This document shows positions 20,064 to 31,040 of a stretch of DNA of 64,000 nt, in pieces. The number at the start of each line of letters is the position of its first letter. Within the stretch, counting starts at the first letter, position 1. Made by a program: the position numbers and the translations under genes. The notes below the pieces were generated by a model that was given only the letters and a program-made list of their open reading frames with translations, did not search any database and was not told the origin of the DNA. Source of the DNA: Mauremys mutica (Eukaryota; Chordata; Testudines; Geoemydidae); assembly GCF_020497125.1 (NCBI RefSeq), contig NC_059073.1:18435225-18499224 (forward strand), in the 5' to 3' direction.

Positions 20064-21445
20064 CATTGAGGCTGAGAGCTCAAAAAAGAATTCTACATTT
20101 TATGTGGGTAATGTGAACATCCCTTGTTACCTCTGATAAAAACTATAAGGGATATAAACCCTTATTTTCAGGACATAGTCAACCACTAACTGATAAGGTT
20201 AAGATGAAACTTTCCCTGTGTCCATAACCATCCACTACAGAGTTTCTAGCACCTACTTTGGGCCACTTTCAGAGACAGGACCAGATGCACCACTGATCTG
20301 ATGTGGTATGGCCATCCATATGTTCCTATGACTAGTGTGGGCTCAGTCAGCCCCTGCTACACCCAGGCGAGCTGTCAGACTTGGAGGGAAGAGTTGAGGC
20401 TGGGACAGCTGAGCACAGTCGGTGGCAATCCAGCGAAGAGAGCAAACATCTAATCCTCAGCACCTGGAGAAGGGCTGGTTGAAAGCAAGAGCTCCTTGGA
20501 CCACTGCTGCTTGACAGCCCCTGCCCAGGAAGGGACAGCTGGATGTTGATCCCCTTTTAGTCGGACTATTGTTCTAGATTAGCCTTGATCCCGGTTGGGG
20601 CCACAGCCCACCAAAGCCCTCTGAAGAAAGGGAACCTGACCACACCTGTGGGGAGGTTCATCTATGTTCATTTCTTTGTAGGTTTGTTGACAACCCCTGA
20701 AGGAGCAGAAGGCCCGGGTCTCAGCCTCTCACCGCTGGAGTGGACTGGACTGAGATAGTGAAACGCCTGTATGCTGCAGACCACAGACTGGGTGAGTGAA
20801 TCCTGGGCAGTAACAGTGCAGGTCACTGTCACAAACATTGGCATTACAGCAGATGTTTCCCCACTGTTTCTAGTCTGTAGCAGCTTTAGGTTCAGGCTTG
20901 GGTGCCAGAGACAAAGTAAGGCAGAATTTAGGCTCCTAAGTCACTGGGGTTCGGAAATGTTTGTCCATAGGTGTCCAGCTCCTGGCACCTAATGTCACTT
21001 TGAAAATCCCAGTCCAAACACTTTTGTTAACATCTAGAAAGCTGGGCACATGCCTCTCCATGCTTATAAAGAGGGGAGCGCTGTGGCCAGCAGTTCTCCG
21101 TGCAGGGAAGGATTTGACTTGCTTGTGCTGGGGGGAGGGTAGCGAGGGGGGGCAGATTCTGTCCTCTTCTTGCTTATGCTTCTATCTCTCTCTCTGTACT
21201 TCATTTCCTCTGCCCACCCAGGTTTCCAGGTGTTACTCACTGAAGTTAATCTCGTCTGTACTCCCGATTCCCGGTGTGTCCCCCTCACTTTCCCGGGTGC
21301 TTTGGGTTTGTACAACACCATGAAGTACTGGTGTGTCCCATAAGTATTCCCATACTTACACTCTCTGCAGCTGCCGCTTTTCTCTTCCCCACCGACACGG
21401 TTTCTTTTCCTCTCCTTTTCTTGTTGTCTGCGGCGCCGCCACACT
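20064..21445. other. No gene recognised; possible LTR-like segment
   Basis: The stretch about 20330-20760 has the composition of turtle LTR-type repeats I have seen, but I cannot define both ends. The remainder shows nothing supportable. Confidence 0.35.
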
Positions 21446-21567
21446 AGGGTGACCAGCTAGCAAGTGTGAAAAATCGGGACGGGATTGGGGGGGTAATAGG
21501 AGCCTATATAAGAAAAAGACCAAAAAATCGGGACTGTCCCTATAAACTTGGGACATCTGGTCCCCCT
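21446..21567. mobile_element. 122-bp Mutator-like MITE, inverse orientation
   Basis: Begins AGGGTGACCAGC and ends ATCTGGTCCCCCT. Exactly 122 bases, like 8864-8985, but reversed. The 10-base flanks CCGCCACACT and ACTCCACACC agree at 7 positions, consistent with an old duplication. Confidence 0.65.
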
Positions 21568-21635
21568 ACTCCACACCCTTCTGTGCCCCTGCATCTCCTT
21601 CTTTCTTTCACGCTCCCTCTGCTTGGCGCTCACTC

Positions 21636-21760
21636 TTCAGAGGGGTAGCGCTGTTAGTCTGTATCAGCAGAAACAAGGACGCGTCCTTGTGGCACGTTAG
21701 AGACTAACACGTTGATTTGGGCACAAGCTCCCGTGGGCTCGGACCCACTTCAAGAGCTGC
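21636..21760 (+). mobile_element. Penelope-like element fragment (leader and arm)
   Basis: Leader GGGTAGCGCTGTTAGTCTG is followed by one arm (AGAGACTAACACGTTGATTTGGGC) and a decayed inverse hammerhead-like region (CCGTGGGCTCGGACCCACTTC). The second arm is absent. It sits on the upstream edge of the CpG island. Confidence 0.6.
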
Positions 21761-22019
21761 CTGGGCTGGGAAATGCAGCAGGCAGGTAGGTATAAAGGCA
21801 CAGCACATGCAAAGAGGGGAGTTACCTCTCACACCCCCTCCTCGGTCTCTGGCGCTCGCTCTTTCGGAGCCTCCCACTCTCCGCTTCTTTCCCTCTCCCC
21901 TTCCCCCGCTTCCATCCGCTCCCTGTGCCGCCCCCTCGCTGGTTCTTCTCCCCCCGTCGCTCCTTTTCTCCCCGTGCTGCCTCCCCTCCCTCTGTCCCTC
22001 TCACACTCCGGCTCAGGCT

Positions 22020-22315
22020 GAGGAGGAGCCGCCGCCGCCGCCGTGTTTAGCGCCGTCTAATCCACGTGGCTCTGGAGGCGCTATATTAGGTGCGCAGGAA
22101 GCCCTGCCGGGGAGAAGGCAGCGGCCGGAGCAGCGGCTCGCCAAGGCTCTACCCGCTCCCACGCGGGACCCGCCTGCTCCGTGGCCGGCCGGGCGGCGGC
22201 GGCGGCTGCTGCTGCCCAGTCCCGCTGCTTGGGAGAGACAAAGGGAGACGCGGAGGGAAGAGGCGGCGGCGGCGCTGGGATCCGCTGCGAGCGCCGAGGA
22301 GCCCCCCCAGGACCT
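22020..22315 (+). other. Probable non-coding first exon (5' UTR)
   Basis: CpG-rich sequence ends at a strong donor, GGACCT/GTGAGTGG (22315/22316). No ATG in good context opens a frame that runs cleanly to the donor, so this is probably 5' UTR. The start is approximate. If correct, the following tens of kilobases lie in intron 1 of an unidentified gene. Confidence 0.45.
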
Positions 22316-22460
22316 GTGAGTGGCCGGTCGCTCGCCCTGCCCCGGGAGGGGCCCCGTCCTCTGCTGGTGCGTGTCTCCGGTGAGCCGCTGGGACCCGCAG
22401 CCCCTACGGGGGGAGGGGGATCCCGGGGAAAGATGGGGAGAGTCCGAGCGGGGGAAAGGC

Positions 22461-22518
22461 GCAGGGGCTTGGGGGTGGCACCCGGGGGCGCAGGGGCTTG
22501 GGGGTGGCACCCGGGGGC
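22461..22518 (+). repeat. 29-bp tandem duplication in the CpG island
   Basis: Two perfect copies of a 29-base unit starting GCAGGGGCTTGGGGGTGGCA (22461 and 22490), just downstream of the putative donor. Confidence 0.75.
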
Positions 22519-23727
22519 AGAAGGATCCCGGAGCAGGAGACGCGTTGGCAGAGGGCAGCCCCGATGGGACAGGAGGGCAGCCCGGGGTGGCGGGCTCGCT
22601 CTGCGCTCCCAGGCGCCCTTGTCTGCCCGACCCTTGCTGGGGCAGGGCCGGCAGGAACCCGCGGGGAATCCCCGCTAGCTGCCCGACTCCGGTAACGGGC
22701 CAGAGACGCTGCTCCGGCTGCCCGCACGCCTCTCCTCCCGGGGGCTGCGGGTGGCCAAGTCTCCGGCCCTGCGGGGATCTCGCTGGCGCCCCGGGACTTT
22801 GCCTGTAGCTCGGAGCCGCTCCCCGGGTCCCCCAGCTTGTGTGTGGGGCTGGGGCGGAACCAGCCCCCGGCCGGCACCGGTTGCCAGCTGGATCCCGAGC
22901 CCCCTGCTCCATGGAGCAAGGGACGGGGCTGCCCCCTCGCTCCCATCCCTCCTTCCTCATCCTTCGCAGCGGCCCCCTGCTCTCCCTCGCCTGCAGACTG
23001 GCCGGAGCCTGGCAGCAGCCGCTCAGCTAGGGAGGAGGAGAAGCTGGTCCTCCGAGGGCCTCTGGTTTTGCTCACTGCCGGCTGCTCAGCGTCAGGCAGA
23101 GGGGAAATGAGAAAAGTAATTCAGCTCCCTGTGGCTTTGCCCTCCGGGGACTCGAGAGACCCAGGGCACTCGCCTCTTGAGCCATCCAGACGCGGTCTAG
23201 CCTGGCAGGCTGTTCGCTCGGTTTGGTTTGGCCTTTTCTGAAAAGTTGCCCAGGAAGAACTTTTTTGTGTGTGTTTGCTCCTTGTCTGTAAATCCTCTGC
23301 CGGACTGTGTGTGAGCTGTGCATTATTCCCCCTGCTCCTTCCAACGAAGCTTTCTTAAAAGATGCCAACTTTGAGTCAGAGGGAAGCACGCCAGGGCTCT
23401 GCAGTTGTTAATCCAGCAAGGAAGTTTTGAAAATGTTGGCAGATTGCGCCCGGGCCTCTCGCTGAGCAGATGGTTGCACTGGTGGCTGTCGATACGGATA
23501 AATTAATAAAGGGACTTCTCATGTTTATTTGGATGATCAGCAGCTCTTTCTGGTCACAGCTCTCTGGCATAAATTCTGCAGCGTCCGCTGCAGGGCACAA
23601 GTTAACCTTGGGTTTCAATAGGAAATTCCCCCTCAGACTGATTTCAGAGGGGTAGCCGTGTTAGTCTGTATCAGGAAACACAAGGAGGAGTCCTTGTGGT
23701 ACCTTAGAGACTAGCAAATGTATTTGG

Positions 23728-23763
23728 GCGTAAGCTTTCCTGGGCTAAAACCCACTTCATCAG
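23728..23763 (-). ncRNA. Hammerhead-ribozyme-like core, left arm
   Basis: On the minus strand: CTGATGA (23757-23763), an AGTGGG...CCCAG stem-loop, GAAA (23736-23739), then GC-TTAC-GC (23728-23735). The core order is complete. The following base is C where U is needed for cleavage, so it is probably inactive. Confidence 0.5.
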
Positions 23764-23785
23764 ATGTATTTTTCACTCCATGCAT

Positions 23786-23821
23786 CTGATGAAGTGGGTT
23801 TTAGCCCACGAGAGCTTATGC
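23786..23821 (+). ncRNA. Hammerhead-ribozyme-like core, right arm
   Basis: CTGATGA (23786-23792), a GTGGG/CCCAC stem-loop (23794-23809), GAGA in place of GAAA (23810-23813), then GC-TTAT-GC (23814-23821). One core base and the U before the cleavage position are changed. Confidence 0.48.
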
Positions 23822-23886
23822 CCAAATAAATTTGTTAGTCTCTAAGGTGCCACAAGGACTCCTCATTGTTTTTTCTCTCGGACTAA

Positions 23887-24536
23887 GAGGACACTGGTGT
23901 TGGGAGGCTGTTTAGAAGTCTGTTTGGCTTTGTTTCTCTGTTTTTTCCACACCCAGTGAACAAGTGTTTCAAACTTATCTGACACTTAATGCGCCCTCTC
24001 ACTCGAGAGATTCACCCTGGTGCATTTGCTAAGGTTAAATAGATTGCAAAGTATAGTGCCCCATGTCGGTTGTCAGACTCATTGCTCTGCAAAAGCTCTT
24101 TATTTGGGGGCGGGGGAAGGGGGATTGTGTCTCTAAAAGTTATGCTACTGGTAGAAGTGACTGCATAATTCAGGGTTTGTCAGCCTTTCTGTTGTAAACA
24201 ATTATTTCTGGGTGAAAACTGGCATACAAATATGAGCAATGTTTCTCTACTGAATTTTTATGGGAGGGAAAAGGATCAGGCATTTTCCTGTTATAAAGCT
24301 AACAGTCTTTATGCTCTTAGGGGCCTGATCCTAGGCTCAAAACTCTCACTGACTTGATACCTTGTACAATCGGTTACTGAAGACCGTAGAGTATTTTGGG
24401 ATTCCTTTTGGGGGAAAAGTATACTAACTCAAACGGTTTTCACTTACAAATGGCATTTGGCACACAATTGGTAACATGAAGTAAAAATAATTAATGTCAA
24501 AGGTTAACAATTCGCCTGTTCTGCATGTTTTATTAC
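23887..24536. other. No recognised feature
   Basis: No supported gene or repeat ends. Confidence 0.5.
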
Positions 24537-24627
24537 TAGAGCCAAGATTTTGTCATAGATATTTTTAGTAAGTCACAGACAGGTCATGGGCGATAAAGGA
24601 AAATTCAGGGATGCTCATGACCTGGTT

Positions 24628-24917
24628 TACACTGCGGGGGGAGGGGAGGTGTTCAATCTAAGATACGCAACTTCAGCTATAGCGTAGCTGAAGTTGACGT
24701 ATCTTAGATTGAATTAAAATTACTTTGCGTCCTTGCGGTGCTGGATCGACGGCCGCGGCTCCCCCGTCGACTTTGCTTCTGCCTCTCTCACTGCTGAACT
24801 TCAGCAGTCGATGGGAGAGTGATCAGGGATCGATTTATCACGTCTACAATACAGACGATAAATCAATAGATCAATCACTACCCGACAATCCGGGTACGAC
24901 GTAGACGTATCCCTTAA
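24628..24917. mobile_element. Nested MITE
   Basis: Begins GTTTACACTGCGGGG and ends GTAGACGTATCCC, separating TCATGACCTG from the AACTTTTACTAAAAATA arm of the host relic. It contains palindromes such as CTTCAGCTATAGCGTAGCTG and paired GATCGAT blocks. Confidence 0.6.
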
Positions 24918-25152
24918 CTTTTACTAAAAATATCCATGACAAAAGGGGGGGCTGCAGAGTCCCCACACTGTGGTGGCAGCTGTGGGGGCCCTGGTTCGGA
25001 GCTCTGGGGGTCCCCCACTGCCCTTGGCAGCGTAGAGGTCCAGGGGGCCCCCTCTGTCTATGGCTGCTGGGGGTGGCGAGGAAACCTTGCAGCTCCCAGC
25101 TGCTGTAAGTCACGGAGGTCTCTGGAAGTTATGGATTCCATACCCTCCATGA

Positions 25153-25330
25153 TAAAAGGAATAGCTCAGTGGTTTGAGCATTAGCCTGCTAAACCCAGGG
25201 TTGTGAGCTCAATTGTTGAAGGGGGTCACTTATGGATCTGGGGCAAAATTAGTACTTAGTCCTGCTAGTGAAGTCAGATGTCTGGACTTGATGACTTTTC
25301 AGGGTCCCTTCCAGTTCTATGAGATAGGTA
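25153..25330 (+). repeat. tRNA-derived SINE with CR1-like tail
   Basis: ATAGCTCAGTGGTTTGAGCA and AACCCAGGGTTGTGAGC form a tRNA-like head. The body ends in GGGTCCCTTCCAGTTCTATGA, the tail type shared with CR1 LINEs. Confidence 0.7.
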
Positions 25331-25344
25331 TAGCTCCATATATT

Positions 25345-25520
25345 TACGGGGAGGGATGGCTCAGTGGTTGTGCACTAGCCTGCTAAACCCAGGATTGAGA
25401 GTTTAATCCTTAAGGGGGCCATTTAGGGATCTGGGGCAAAAATCTGTCTGTGGATTGGTCCTGCTTTGAGCAGGGGGTTGGATTAGATGACTTCCTGAGG
25501 TCCTTTCCAACCCTGATATT
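25345..25520 (+). repeat. tRNA-derived SINE with CR1-like tail
   Basis: GGATGGCTCAGTGGTTGTGC head, TTAGGGATCTGGGGCAAAAA body, and a GAGGTCCTTTCCAACCCTGA tail ending ATTCTATTCTA. Second tandem copy of the same family in the same host relic. Confidence 0.75.
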
Positions 25521-25540
25521 CTATTCTAAAATCACAGCCT

Positions 25541-26420
25541 TATTTTTCACATGTGTTTGAGATTCTTTCCTACAATGAGCACATGTTCCAAATCCTTAAC
25601 AAGACCAGTTCTAGTCTTGGCATACATTAAAACAAATGAAAGGATAAAAAATACATTCATACATATTTATTTGATAGAAATCTTGTGTGTGGGTCAAATA
25701 TGCATTTTAAAGAAATATGTGTGCATATGTACCATATATATTGAAATTACTCATGTTCATATAATACACTCTCTTATATAGAGTGTATTATAAATTATAT
25801 ATTTGCCTACAGGCTGTCATACTGTCTGGAGTGGTTCATGTCTGAGAGCCAACCTCAGTGCAGACTGTCAAAAAGCAAGGCAGACTCCCAAAGCTGGCTG
25901 TATGTTTTATAATGAGATTTCACCAACCTAGTAACAAATGTGAACACCTATAACAGTCTTACCATGGATCCACCACCAGTCCCCTTGCGCATTCCAGTCT
26001 ATCGAGAGACCAGTCGCTTACTCCAGGTCAATTTGTACCTCAGATCTCATGCCAAAGACAATGTTTGTAGCCAATCCTATAGTAAACCAACTAAGGATTT
26101 ATTAACTAGGAAAAAGAAATGAGTTGTTTACAGGTTAAAGCAGGCAACATATACACACACATGAGTACAGTCTATGGTTCTAAAAGATGACTGAATCTAT
26201 CAGCAATTATTGTCTTGTAGAGCTAACCAGGTTGACCCTGGGGATCTCTGCTTTCGTTCCAGAGCTTCAGCCCTATGATAGTCCAAAGAACAAAGAGATG
26301 GAAGAATTTTCATATCAGATATCTTTATTTCCTTCTTCCAGAATTCAAGCTGATTGAGTTTTCTGGCACATGACACCTTTATGGCCCAGTCTTTGTGTCG
26401 AGATGTTTCTCAGTGTTCCA
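25541..26420. other. No gene; unclassified repeat-like stretch
   Basis: 25541-25930 shows nothing. From about 25935 the sequence looks like a retroelement fragment that resumes after the MITE at 26688; I cannot name it. Confidence 0.35.
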
Positions 26421-26424
26421 CTTA

Positions 26425-26684
26425 GACCTTGTCTACAGTACAGATTACTTCAGTATAACATGCATCACTCAGGGGTGTGGTTAATCCAACCACCTGAGCA
26501 AAATAAGTATATTGACCTAAGCACTGGTGTGGACAGCACTATGTTGGCAGGAGAGCTTCTCCTGCAGACATAGCTACCGTCTCTCGCGGAAGCAGGAGTT
26601 ATTAACCAGATGGGAGAGCTCTCTTGTGTCGGCTTAGAGCATCTTCACCAGAAGCACTGTAAGTTCTCTAATGTAGATATAATG
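26425..26684. mobile_element. Harbinger-type MITE
   Basis: TTA on both sides (26422-26424 and 26685-26687), with ends GACCTTGTCTACAG and, as complement, CATTATATCTACAT. The interior resembles 10165-10437. The TTA duplication is the PIF/Harbinger signature. Confidence 0.6.
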
Positions 26685-26687
26685 TTA

Positions 26688-27540
26688 GTTCTTATGGTCT
26701 TTCTTGTTGGGCGGGAGAACCACTCCTCCTAGTTGGGCTCACAAGTTCACAGGAGGCATTTTTACAGTTGTAAAGCAAAACTTACGTATTACCTTGTAGC
26801 ATGGGGTACAAACATTACAAGTACAATTAACACATGCAGCAACTTGGAAGCATTTTATAGAATCTAAACACTAAACACCTCTTTACAAGTCACACCTGTC
26901 TTAAACAATACTAACATACAGGTGAGCTGGTCTGGTTTCCAGCTATGAACGTGTCAGTGCTCAGCTGATGCATACAGCCTTGCCAAGAGAAGTCTGGTCT
27001 ACCAGTGTCACACAGGACGCACATTTTTAAAGGGAAAAAAAAACCTAATTGTAGATTAGAGAGAGAGATTGGAACGGTGAGATCTCTAATTTTTTTAGTC
27101 AATTTTTATAAGCTCTAAAATTCTCTTTAAAAGGGAAAATAACTTGGAATTTCTTATTTTTTTTTTTCTGCTCAAGTTTAAAGATGGACACTTTATCTGT
27201 GATCCCATACTGGGCTCCTTTATATTAGTGTTTGTACAAAATGATGCAAGTTAAAGATGAAGAGTCACCTTTAGCTGCACATTTCCTGCCTCCTTGGGGT
27301 GTGCCACACATGCACTTGGCTGATCCTTTTTCGTATTTTATTTGCATATCTGTAACTGAGTGGGTGGCTTTACATTAAGCATCTGCTCTGAAAAACTGTA
27401 CCTGAAATATCTACTTGCTACTAGCCTGTGTCAGCCCATGTCTACTGAGGTAGATAAACTGAACCCTACCCAGTTTATAGGACCTGATCCAACACTCGGT
27501 GAAATTGGTGAGTCATGAGCAATGTTGTGTTGTCCCTATG
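26688..27540. other. No gene recognised
   Basis: The first 220 bases continue the interrupted repeat of 25935-26420. The rest is unremarkable AT-rich DNA up to the array boundary. Confidence 0.4.
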
Positions 27541-28032
27541 GAACCATGGCGACACTAGACGAGTCTTGGTGTACTTTGCCAAACTTCCCCCCAGACACAC
27601 ACTATTGTGCTTTTGGCTGTCTGTCCGCAGAAATGGCTAAACTAGAGTCCTCTCTACTCTGGCCTGGAAACTTAAGTGCTTAAACATAAATATAAACAGT
27701 TTGGCTGGGCATTGAGAATGTGGGGAGGGGAAGGAAGTGTGAGTGGCACAATCTTAGATGCGGCACAGTCTACAGCTGAGCTTCACTGAGATGCGGGTGG
27801 TTTTCCTCTTCTTACAGCAAGATAACAGATGCACAATAGTTATCCTGTAAAATCCTGAGGGGAGACAAGACACTGGTAGCTTTCACCAAGAGGTTGCACT
27901 ACACTGCTTATCCCCCACCCCCAGTTCGTCTAATTTACCCTAGGCACTACAGCTGGATAACTGTGAGGCCTTGGTTATCTTGCTGTAGTTAAAAACAAAC
28001 AAAAACCCTGTTTGTTTCAGCGAAGACAAACT

Positions 28033-28190
28033 GTCTCTGTGGGGAAGTTATTCCGGAATAATGTAGGGTGTGACTTTACAGCACTGTGGTTATTTGGAAT
28101 AACGCTTCTTATTCTGGAATAAGTGTGTCCACATGGGGCGTTATTGTGGAATAGGTTAGACAGCTTCCCCATGTAGACAAACCCAAAGCC
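28033..28190. mobile_element. MITE inside array unit (copy 1)
   Basis: TGTCTCTGTGGGGAAGTTA on the left and CTTCCCCATGTAGACA on the right form inverted ends, with internal GGAATAA repeats. Paralogous copies are at about 35060-35212 and 37826-37975. Confidence 0.6.
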
Positions 28191-28799
28191 ATATAGCCAG
28201 TTTTTACTGGGAGGTAAACTTCGCATGGTTAGCCGTGGGTGAGGAAGTAGCACTGCCTCACCTAGCTACCTCAAGGTCAACACAAGTGATAGTTCTCACT
28301 GTAAAATCCTGAATTATCACAGGTTAGTTACCGCAGTGTTTAAAACAAAACACCTTTGTGATCCACGCAGCTGGTGAAACCCCGCATAAAGGGATACAAG
28401 TTAAAAACAAAAAACCAACCCCCCCGTATCTGAATCTGTTTTACCTTGCTGCTCTGAGTAGCCTCTAAGATCACTATGAGAGAGATTAGAGCGGGGAAAT
28501 ATAGTTCTTTTTGGTTCATGCACTTTGTGCTTTTGACAACACTTTGAGCTTAGTCAGTTTAACTGCTTTCCCCGTAGAGTAAGTTGTCCCAGCGGCCTGT
28601 GCGTTTTTCCTCACACACCAACAGAGGAGAAGAACAATTAATGTTACTACCATAAAAATTGGCAGCGGGACTTGAGGAGTCCAGTGTTCGTGCCTGAAAC
28701 TACTTTAAAGTACCTTTTTTTTTTTTTAGAAAACCGACTGTATTAATAGTGTTTACTTATGGTTCTATCCATTTCTCCTTTCTTACTGTAGTGTAAATC

Positions 28800-29046
28800 A
28801 GGAGGACATCATGATAAGTTCATGGAGGATAGGTCCACCAATGGTTATTAACTAGGATGGGCAGAGATGGTGTCCCTAGCCTCTGTTTGCCAGAATCTGG
28901 GAATGGGCGACAGGGGATGGATCACTTGATGATTACCTGTTTTGTTCATTCCCTCTGGGGCACCTGGCACTGGCCACTGTCAGAAGACAGGATACTGGGC
29001 TTGATGGATCTTTGGTCTGACCAGTAGGGCCATTCTTATGTTCTTA
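28800..29046 (+). repeat. CR1-type LINE 3' end (copy 1)
   Basis: GGCACCTGGCACTGGCCACT, GACAGGATACTGGGCTTGAT and the tail GGCCATTCTTATGTTCTTA are typical of turtle CR1 3' ends. Paralogous copies are at about 35805-36050 and 38585-38840 in the array. Confidence 0.75.
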
Positions 29047-29586
29047 TTGAAGTTGGTAGACATTTCTGTAAAGTGGTGTAAGGGAAAAAAGAAAATAAGC
29101 CTTCTGGTTGTAGGGTAGCATAGACAGAACCTCTGTCTTGCAGTCAGTAAGGCACTCTGAGATAAAGGTGCTACATAAACATAAGAGTAGCTGCATTTAA
29201 GCCTGGTCTACACTAGGCGTTTAAATCGGTTTTAGGAGCGTAAAACCGATTTAACGCCACACCCGTCCACACTAGGAGGCACCTTATATTGATTTTAATG
29301 GCTCTTTAAATCGGTTTCTGTACTCCTCCCCGACGAGAGGAGTAGCGCTAATATCGGGATTAACATATCGGAATAGGGTTAGTGTGGCCGCAAATCGATG
29401 GTATTGGCCTCCGGGCGGTATCCCACAGTGCACCAGTGACCGCTCTGGACAGCATTCTGAACTCGGATGCACTGGCCAGGTAGACAGGAAAAGCCCCGCG
29501 AACTTTTGAAATTCATTTCCTGCTTCCCCAGCGTGGAGAGCTCATCAGCACAGTTGACCACGCACAGCTCATCAGCACAGGTAACC

Positions 29587-30138
29587 ATGCAGTCTCCTGA
29601 GAATCGAAAAAGAGCCCCAGCATGGACTGCACGGGAGGTACTGGATCTGATCGCTATATTGGGAGAGGATTCAGTGCTAACAGAACTGCGTTCCAAAAGA
29701 CGAAATGAAAAAGTATTTGAAAGAATTTCTAAGGCTATGACGGATAAAGGCCACAGCAGGGACTCAGTGCAGTGCAGAGTGAAAGTTAAGGAGCTCAGAC
29801 AAGCCTACCAGAAAACCAAAGAAGCAAAGGAAGGTCCGGGGCAGGTCGAAAAACATGCCGCTTCTATGCTGAGCTGCATGCAATTTTAGGGGGCTGCGCC
29901 ACAAGTACCCCACCCCTGATCGTGGATTCCGAGGTGGGGGTTGTAATCTCTGCCATGGCTGAGGATTATGCAGACGGGGAAGATGAAGATGAAGAAGAGG
30001 AGGAAGACCTAGCAGAGAGCACACAGCACTCCGTGAGCCCCAGCAGCCAGGAGCTTTTTATCACCCTGACGGAATTACCCTCCTCCCAGCCCTCACAATC
30101 AACTATCCCAGACAATGACGCCATGGAAGGGAGCTCTG
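29587..30138 (+). pseudogene. Harbinger Myb/SANT-like protein gene, exon 1 (frameshifted)
   Basis: DNA-binding partner protein of PIF/Harbinger elements, which brings the transposase to the ends and the nucleus. The ATG at 29587 opens a Myb/SANT-like trihelix region: an AWTAREVLDLIAILGED helix, then SKAMTDKGHSRDSVQCRVKVKELRQAY. Between about 29829 and 29862 the frame shifts. The remainder continues in another frame with RFYAELHAILGG and an acidic EDEDEEEEEDL run. The exon ends at donor CTCTG/GTGAGT (30138/30139) in phase 1. Apart from the frameshift the gene is well preserved. Confidence 0.82.
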
Positions 30139-30243
30139 GTGAGTGTACCTTTGTAAATAGCAAACATTGTTTTTTAAGCAAGCCTTTTTTAATGAATGAT
30201 TTGCCCTGAGGACTTGGGATGCATTCGCAGACAGTATAGTTAC

Positions 30244-30690
30244 TTAGAAAAGTTTTTTAACATGTCCGGGGATTGAGAGGAAATCCTCCAGGGACATCTC
30301 GATGAAGCGCTCCTGTAGGTACTCCAGAAGCCTTTGCAGAAGGTTTCTGGGCAAGGCAGCCTTGTTCCGCCCACTATGGTAGGACACTTTACCACGCCAT
30401 GCATGTAGCAAGTAATCAGGTATCATTGCGTGGCAAAGCATAGCAGCGTATGGTCCCGGTGACTGCTGGCATTCAAGAAGCATCCGCTCTTTATCTTGTT
30501 CTGTTATCCTCAGCAAAGTGATATCGTTCAGGATAACCTGGTTAAAAATCAGGAATTTAAGTAAGGGTGGTGGCCATTTTTCTACTGGGTTCGTGGACTG
30601 CAGCAGCTTAAAAAAAAACCTTTCCTGCACGTAGCGAAGCGGGGGGAGGGGAGGAGTGAAATGCCGATGATCTTTTTTGTGTTTGGTCAC
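30244..30690 (-). CDS. Extra antisense frame in the Harbinger intron, unknown
   Basis: 148 codons on the minus strand, wholly inside the Myb-gene intron (30139-31040). The sequence looks protein-like rather than random: NPVEKWPPPLLKFL, ITEQDKERMLLECQQSPGPY, HAWRGKVSYHSGRNKAALP and a leucine-rich C-terminus (LQRLLEYLQERFIEMSLEDF). I do not recognise a domain. Harbinger elements normally carry two genes, so this may be a third gene, one exon of one, or a captured host fragment. The N-terminus is uncertain because the frame begins in low-complexity sequence. Confidence 0.5.
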   Translation of the reverse strand: MTKHKKDHRHFTPPLPPLRYVQERFFFKLLQSTNPVEKWPPPLLKFLIFNQVILNDITLLRITEQDKERMLLECQQSPGPYAAMLCHAMIPDYLLHAWRGKVSYHSGRNKAALPRNLLQRLLEYLQERFIEMSLEDFLSIPGHVKKLF

Positions 30691-31040
30691 CGGCGATCTT
30701 CCCCAAGCTACCAGCCACGCAGTGGGTGGGGGGGTGGGAAGGTTGTTGATTAGCAGGGAGCTAGCGTGATATTAGCCATGCGTTGGGGGGGGAGGGGTAA
30801 ATCACTACAGAAGCCGAAAGACAGTGGCTTACCATGGCCGCATGCAAGCTGAATTCTGATGCCCGGACCTGTGTCTGTGAGATCTGTAACTCCAGAGCTG
30901 CAAGCACTCACTATTAAGATGAAAAATGCGACCTTGTAGGGAAATCACATGTGCTAGGTGAATAGTGCTGTTCACTGTGAAAGAGTATAACCATTGTTCT
31001 GTAAAATGTATCTTTCTAAATATTTATCTCCCTCATGCAG

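Larger units (their letters stand above)
21830..23250 (+). promoter_or_regulatory. CpG-island promoter of a host gene
   Basis: About 1.4 kb of very GC- and CpG-rich DNA with GGCGGC runs and GC-box-like strings, unlike the AT-rich flanks. Vertebrate housekeeping and developmental genes usually start in such islands. The exon/donor at 22315 gives the plus strand as the likely direction. The gene is not identified because no coding exon is recognisable in the window. Confidence 0.7.
23642..23875 (+). mobile_element. Palindromic Penelope-like element with two hammerhead-like cores
   Basis: Leader CAGAGGGGTAGCCGTGTTAG, an arm to about 23766, a short centre, then the inverse arm ending at the same arm position as in the other palindromic copies. 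Flanks CTCAGACTGA (23632-23641) and CTCGGACTAA (23876-23885) agree at 8 of 10 positions, a possible aged duplication. Both arms retain a CTGATGA motif, one on each strand. This is the copy with the most complete cores. Confidence 0.7.
24537..25540. mobile_element. DNA transposon relic with nested insertions
   Basis: The left end GAGCCAAGATTTTGTCA and right end AAAATCACAGCCTTA match the termini of the relic at 15912-16457. Internal AGTCACGGAGGTCTCTGGAAGT also matches. A MITE (24628-24917) and two tRNA-derived SINEs (25153-25330 and 25345-25520) split it. Confidence 0.6.

Noticed and set aside
22013..23075. Long frames on both strands (up to 315 codons) in the CpG island
   Set aside because: GC-rich sequence has few stop codons. 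The frames overlap on several strands, are proline/glycine/arginine-rich, and have no domains or conserved starts.
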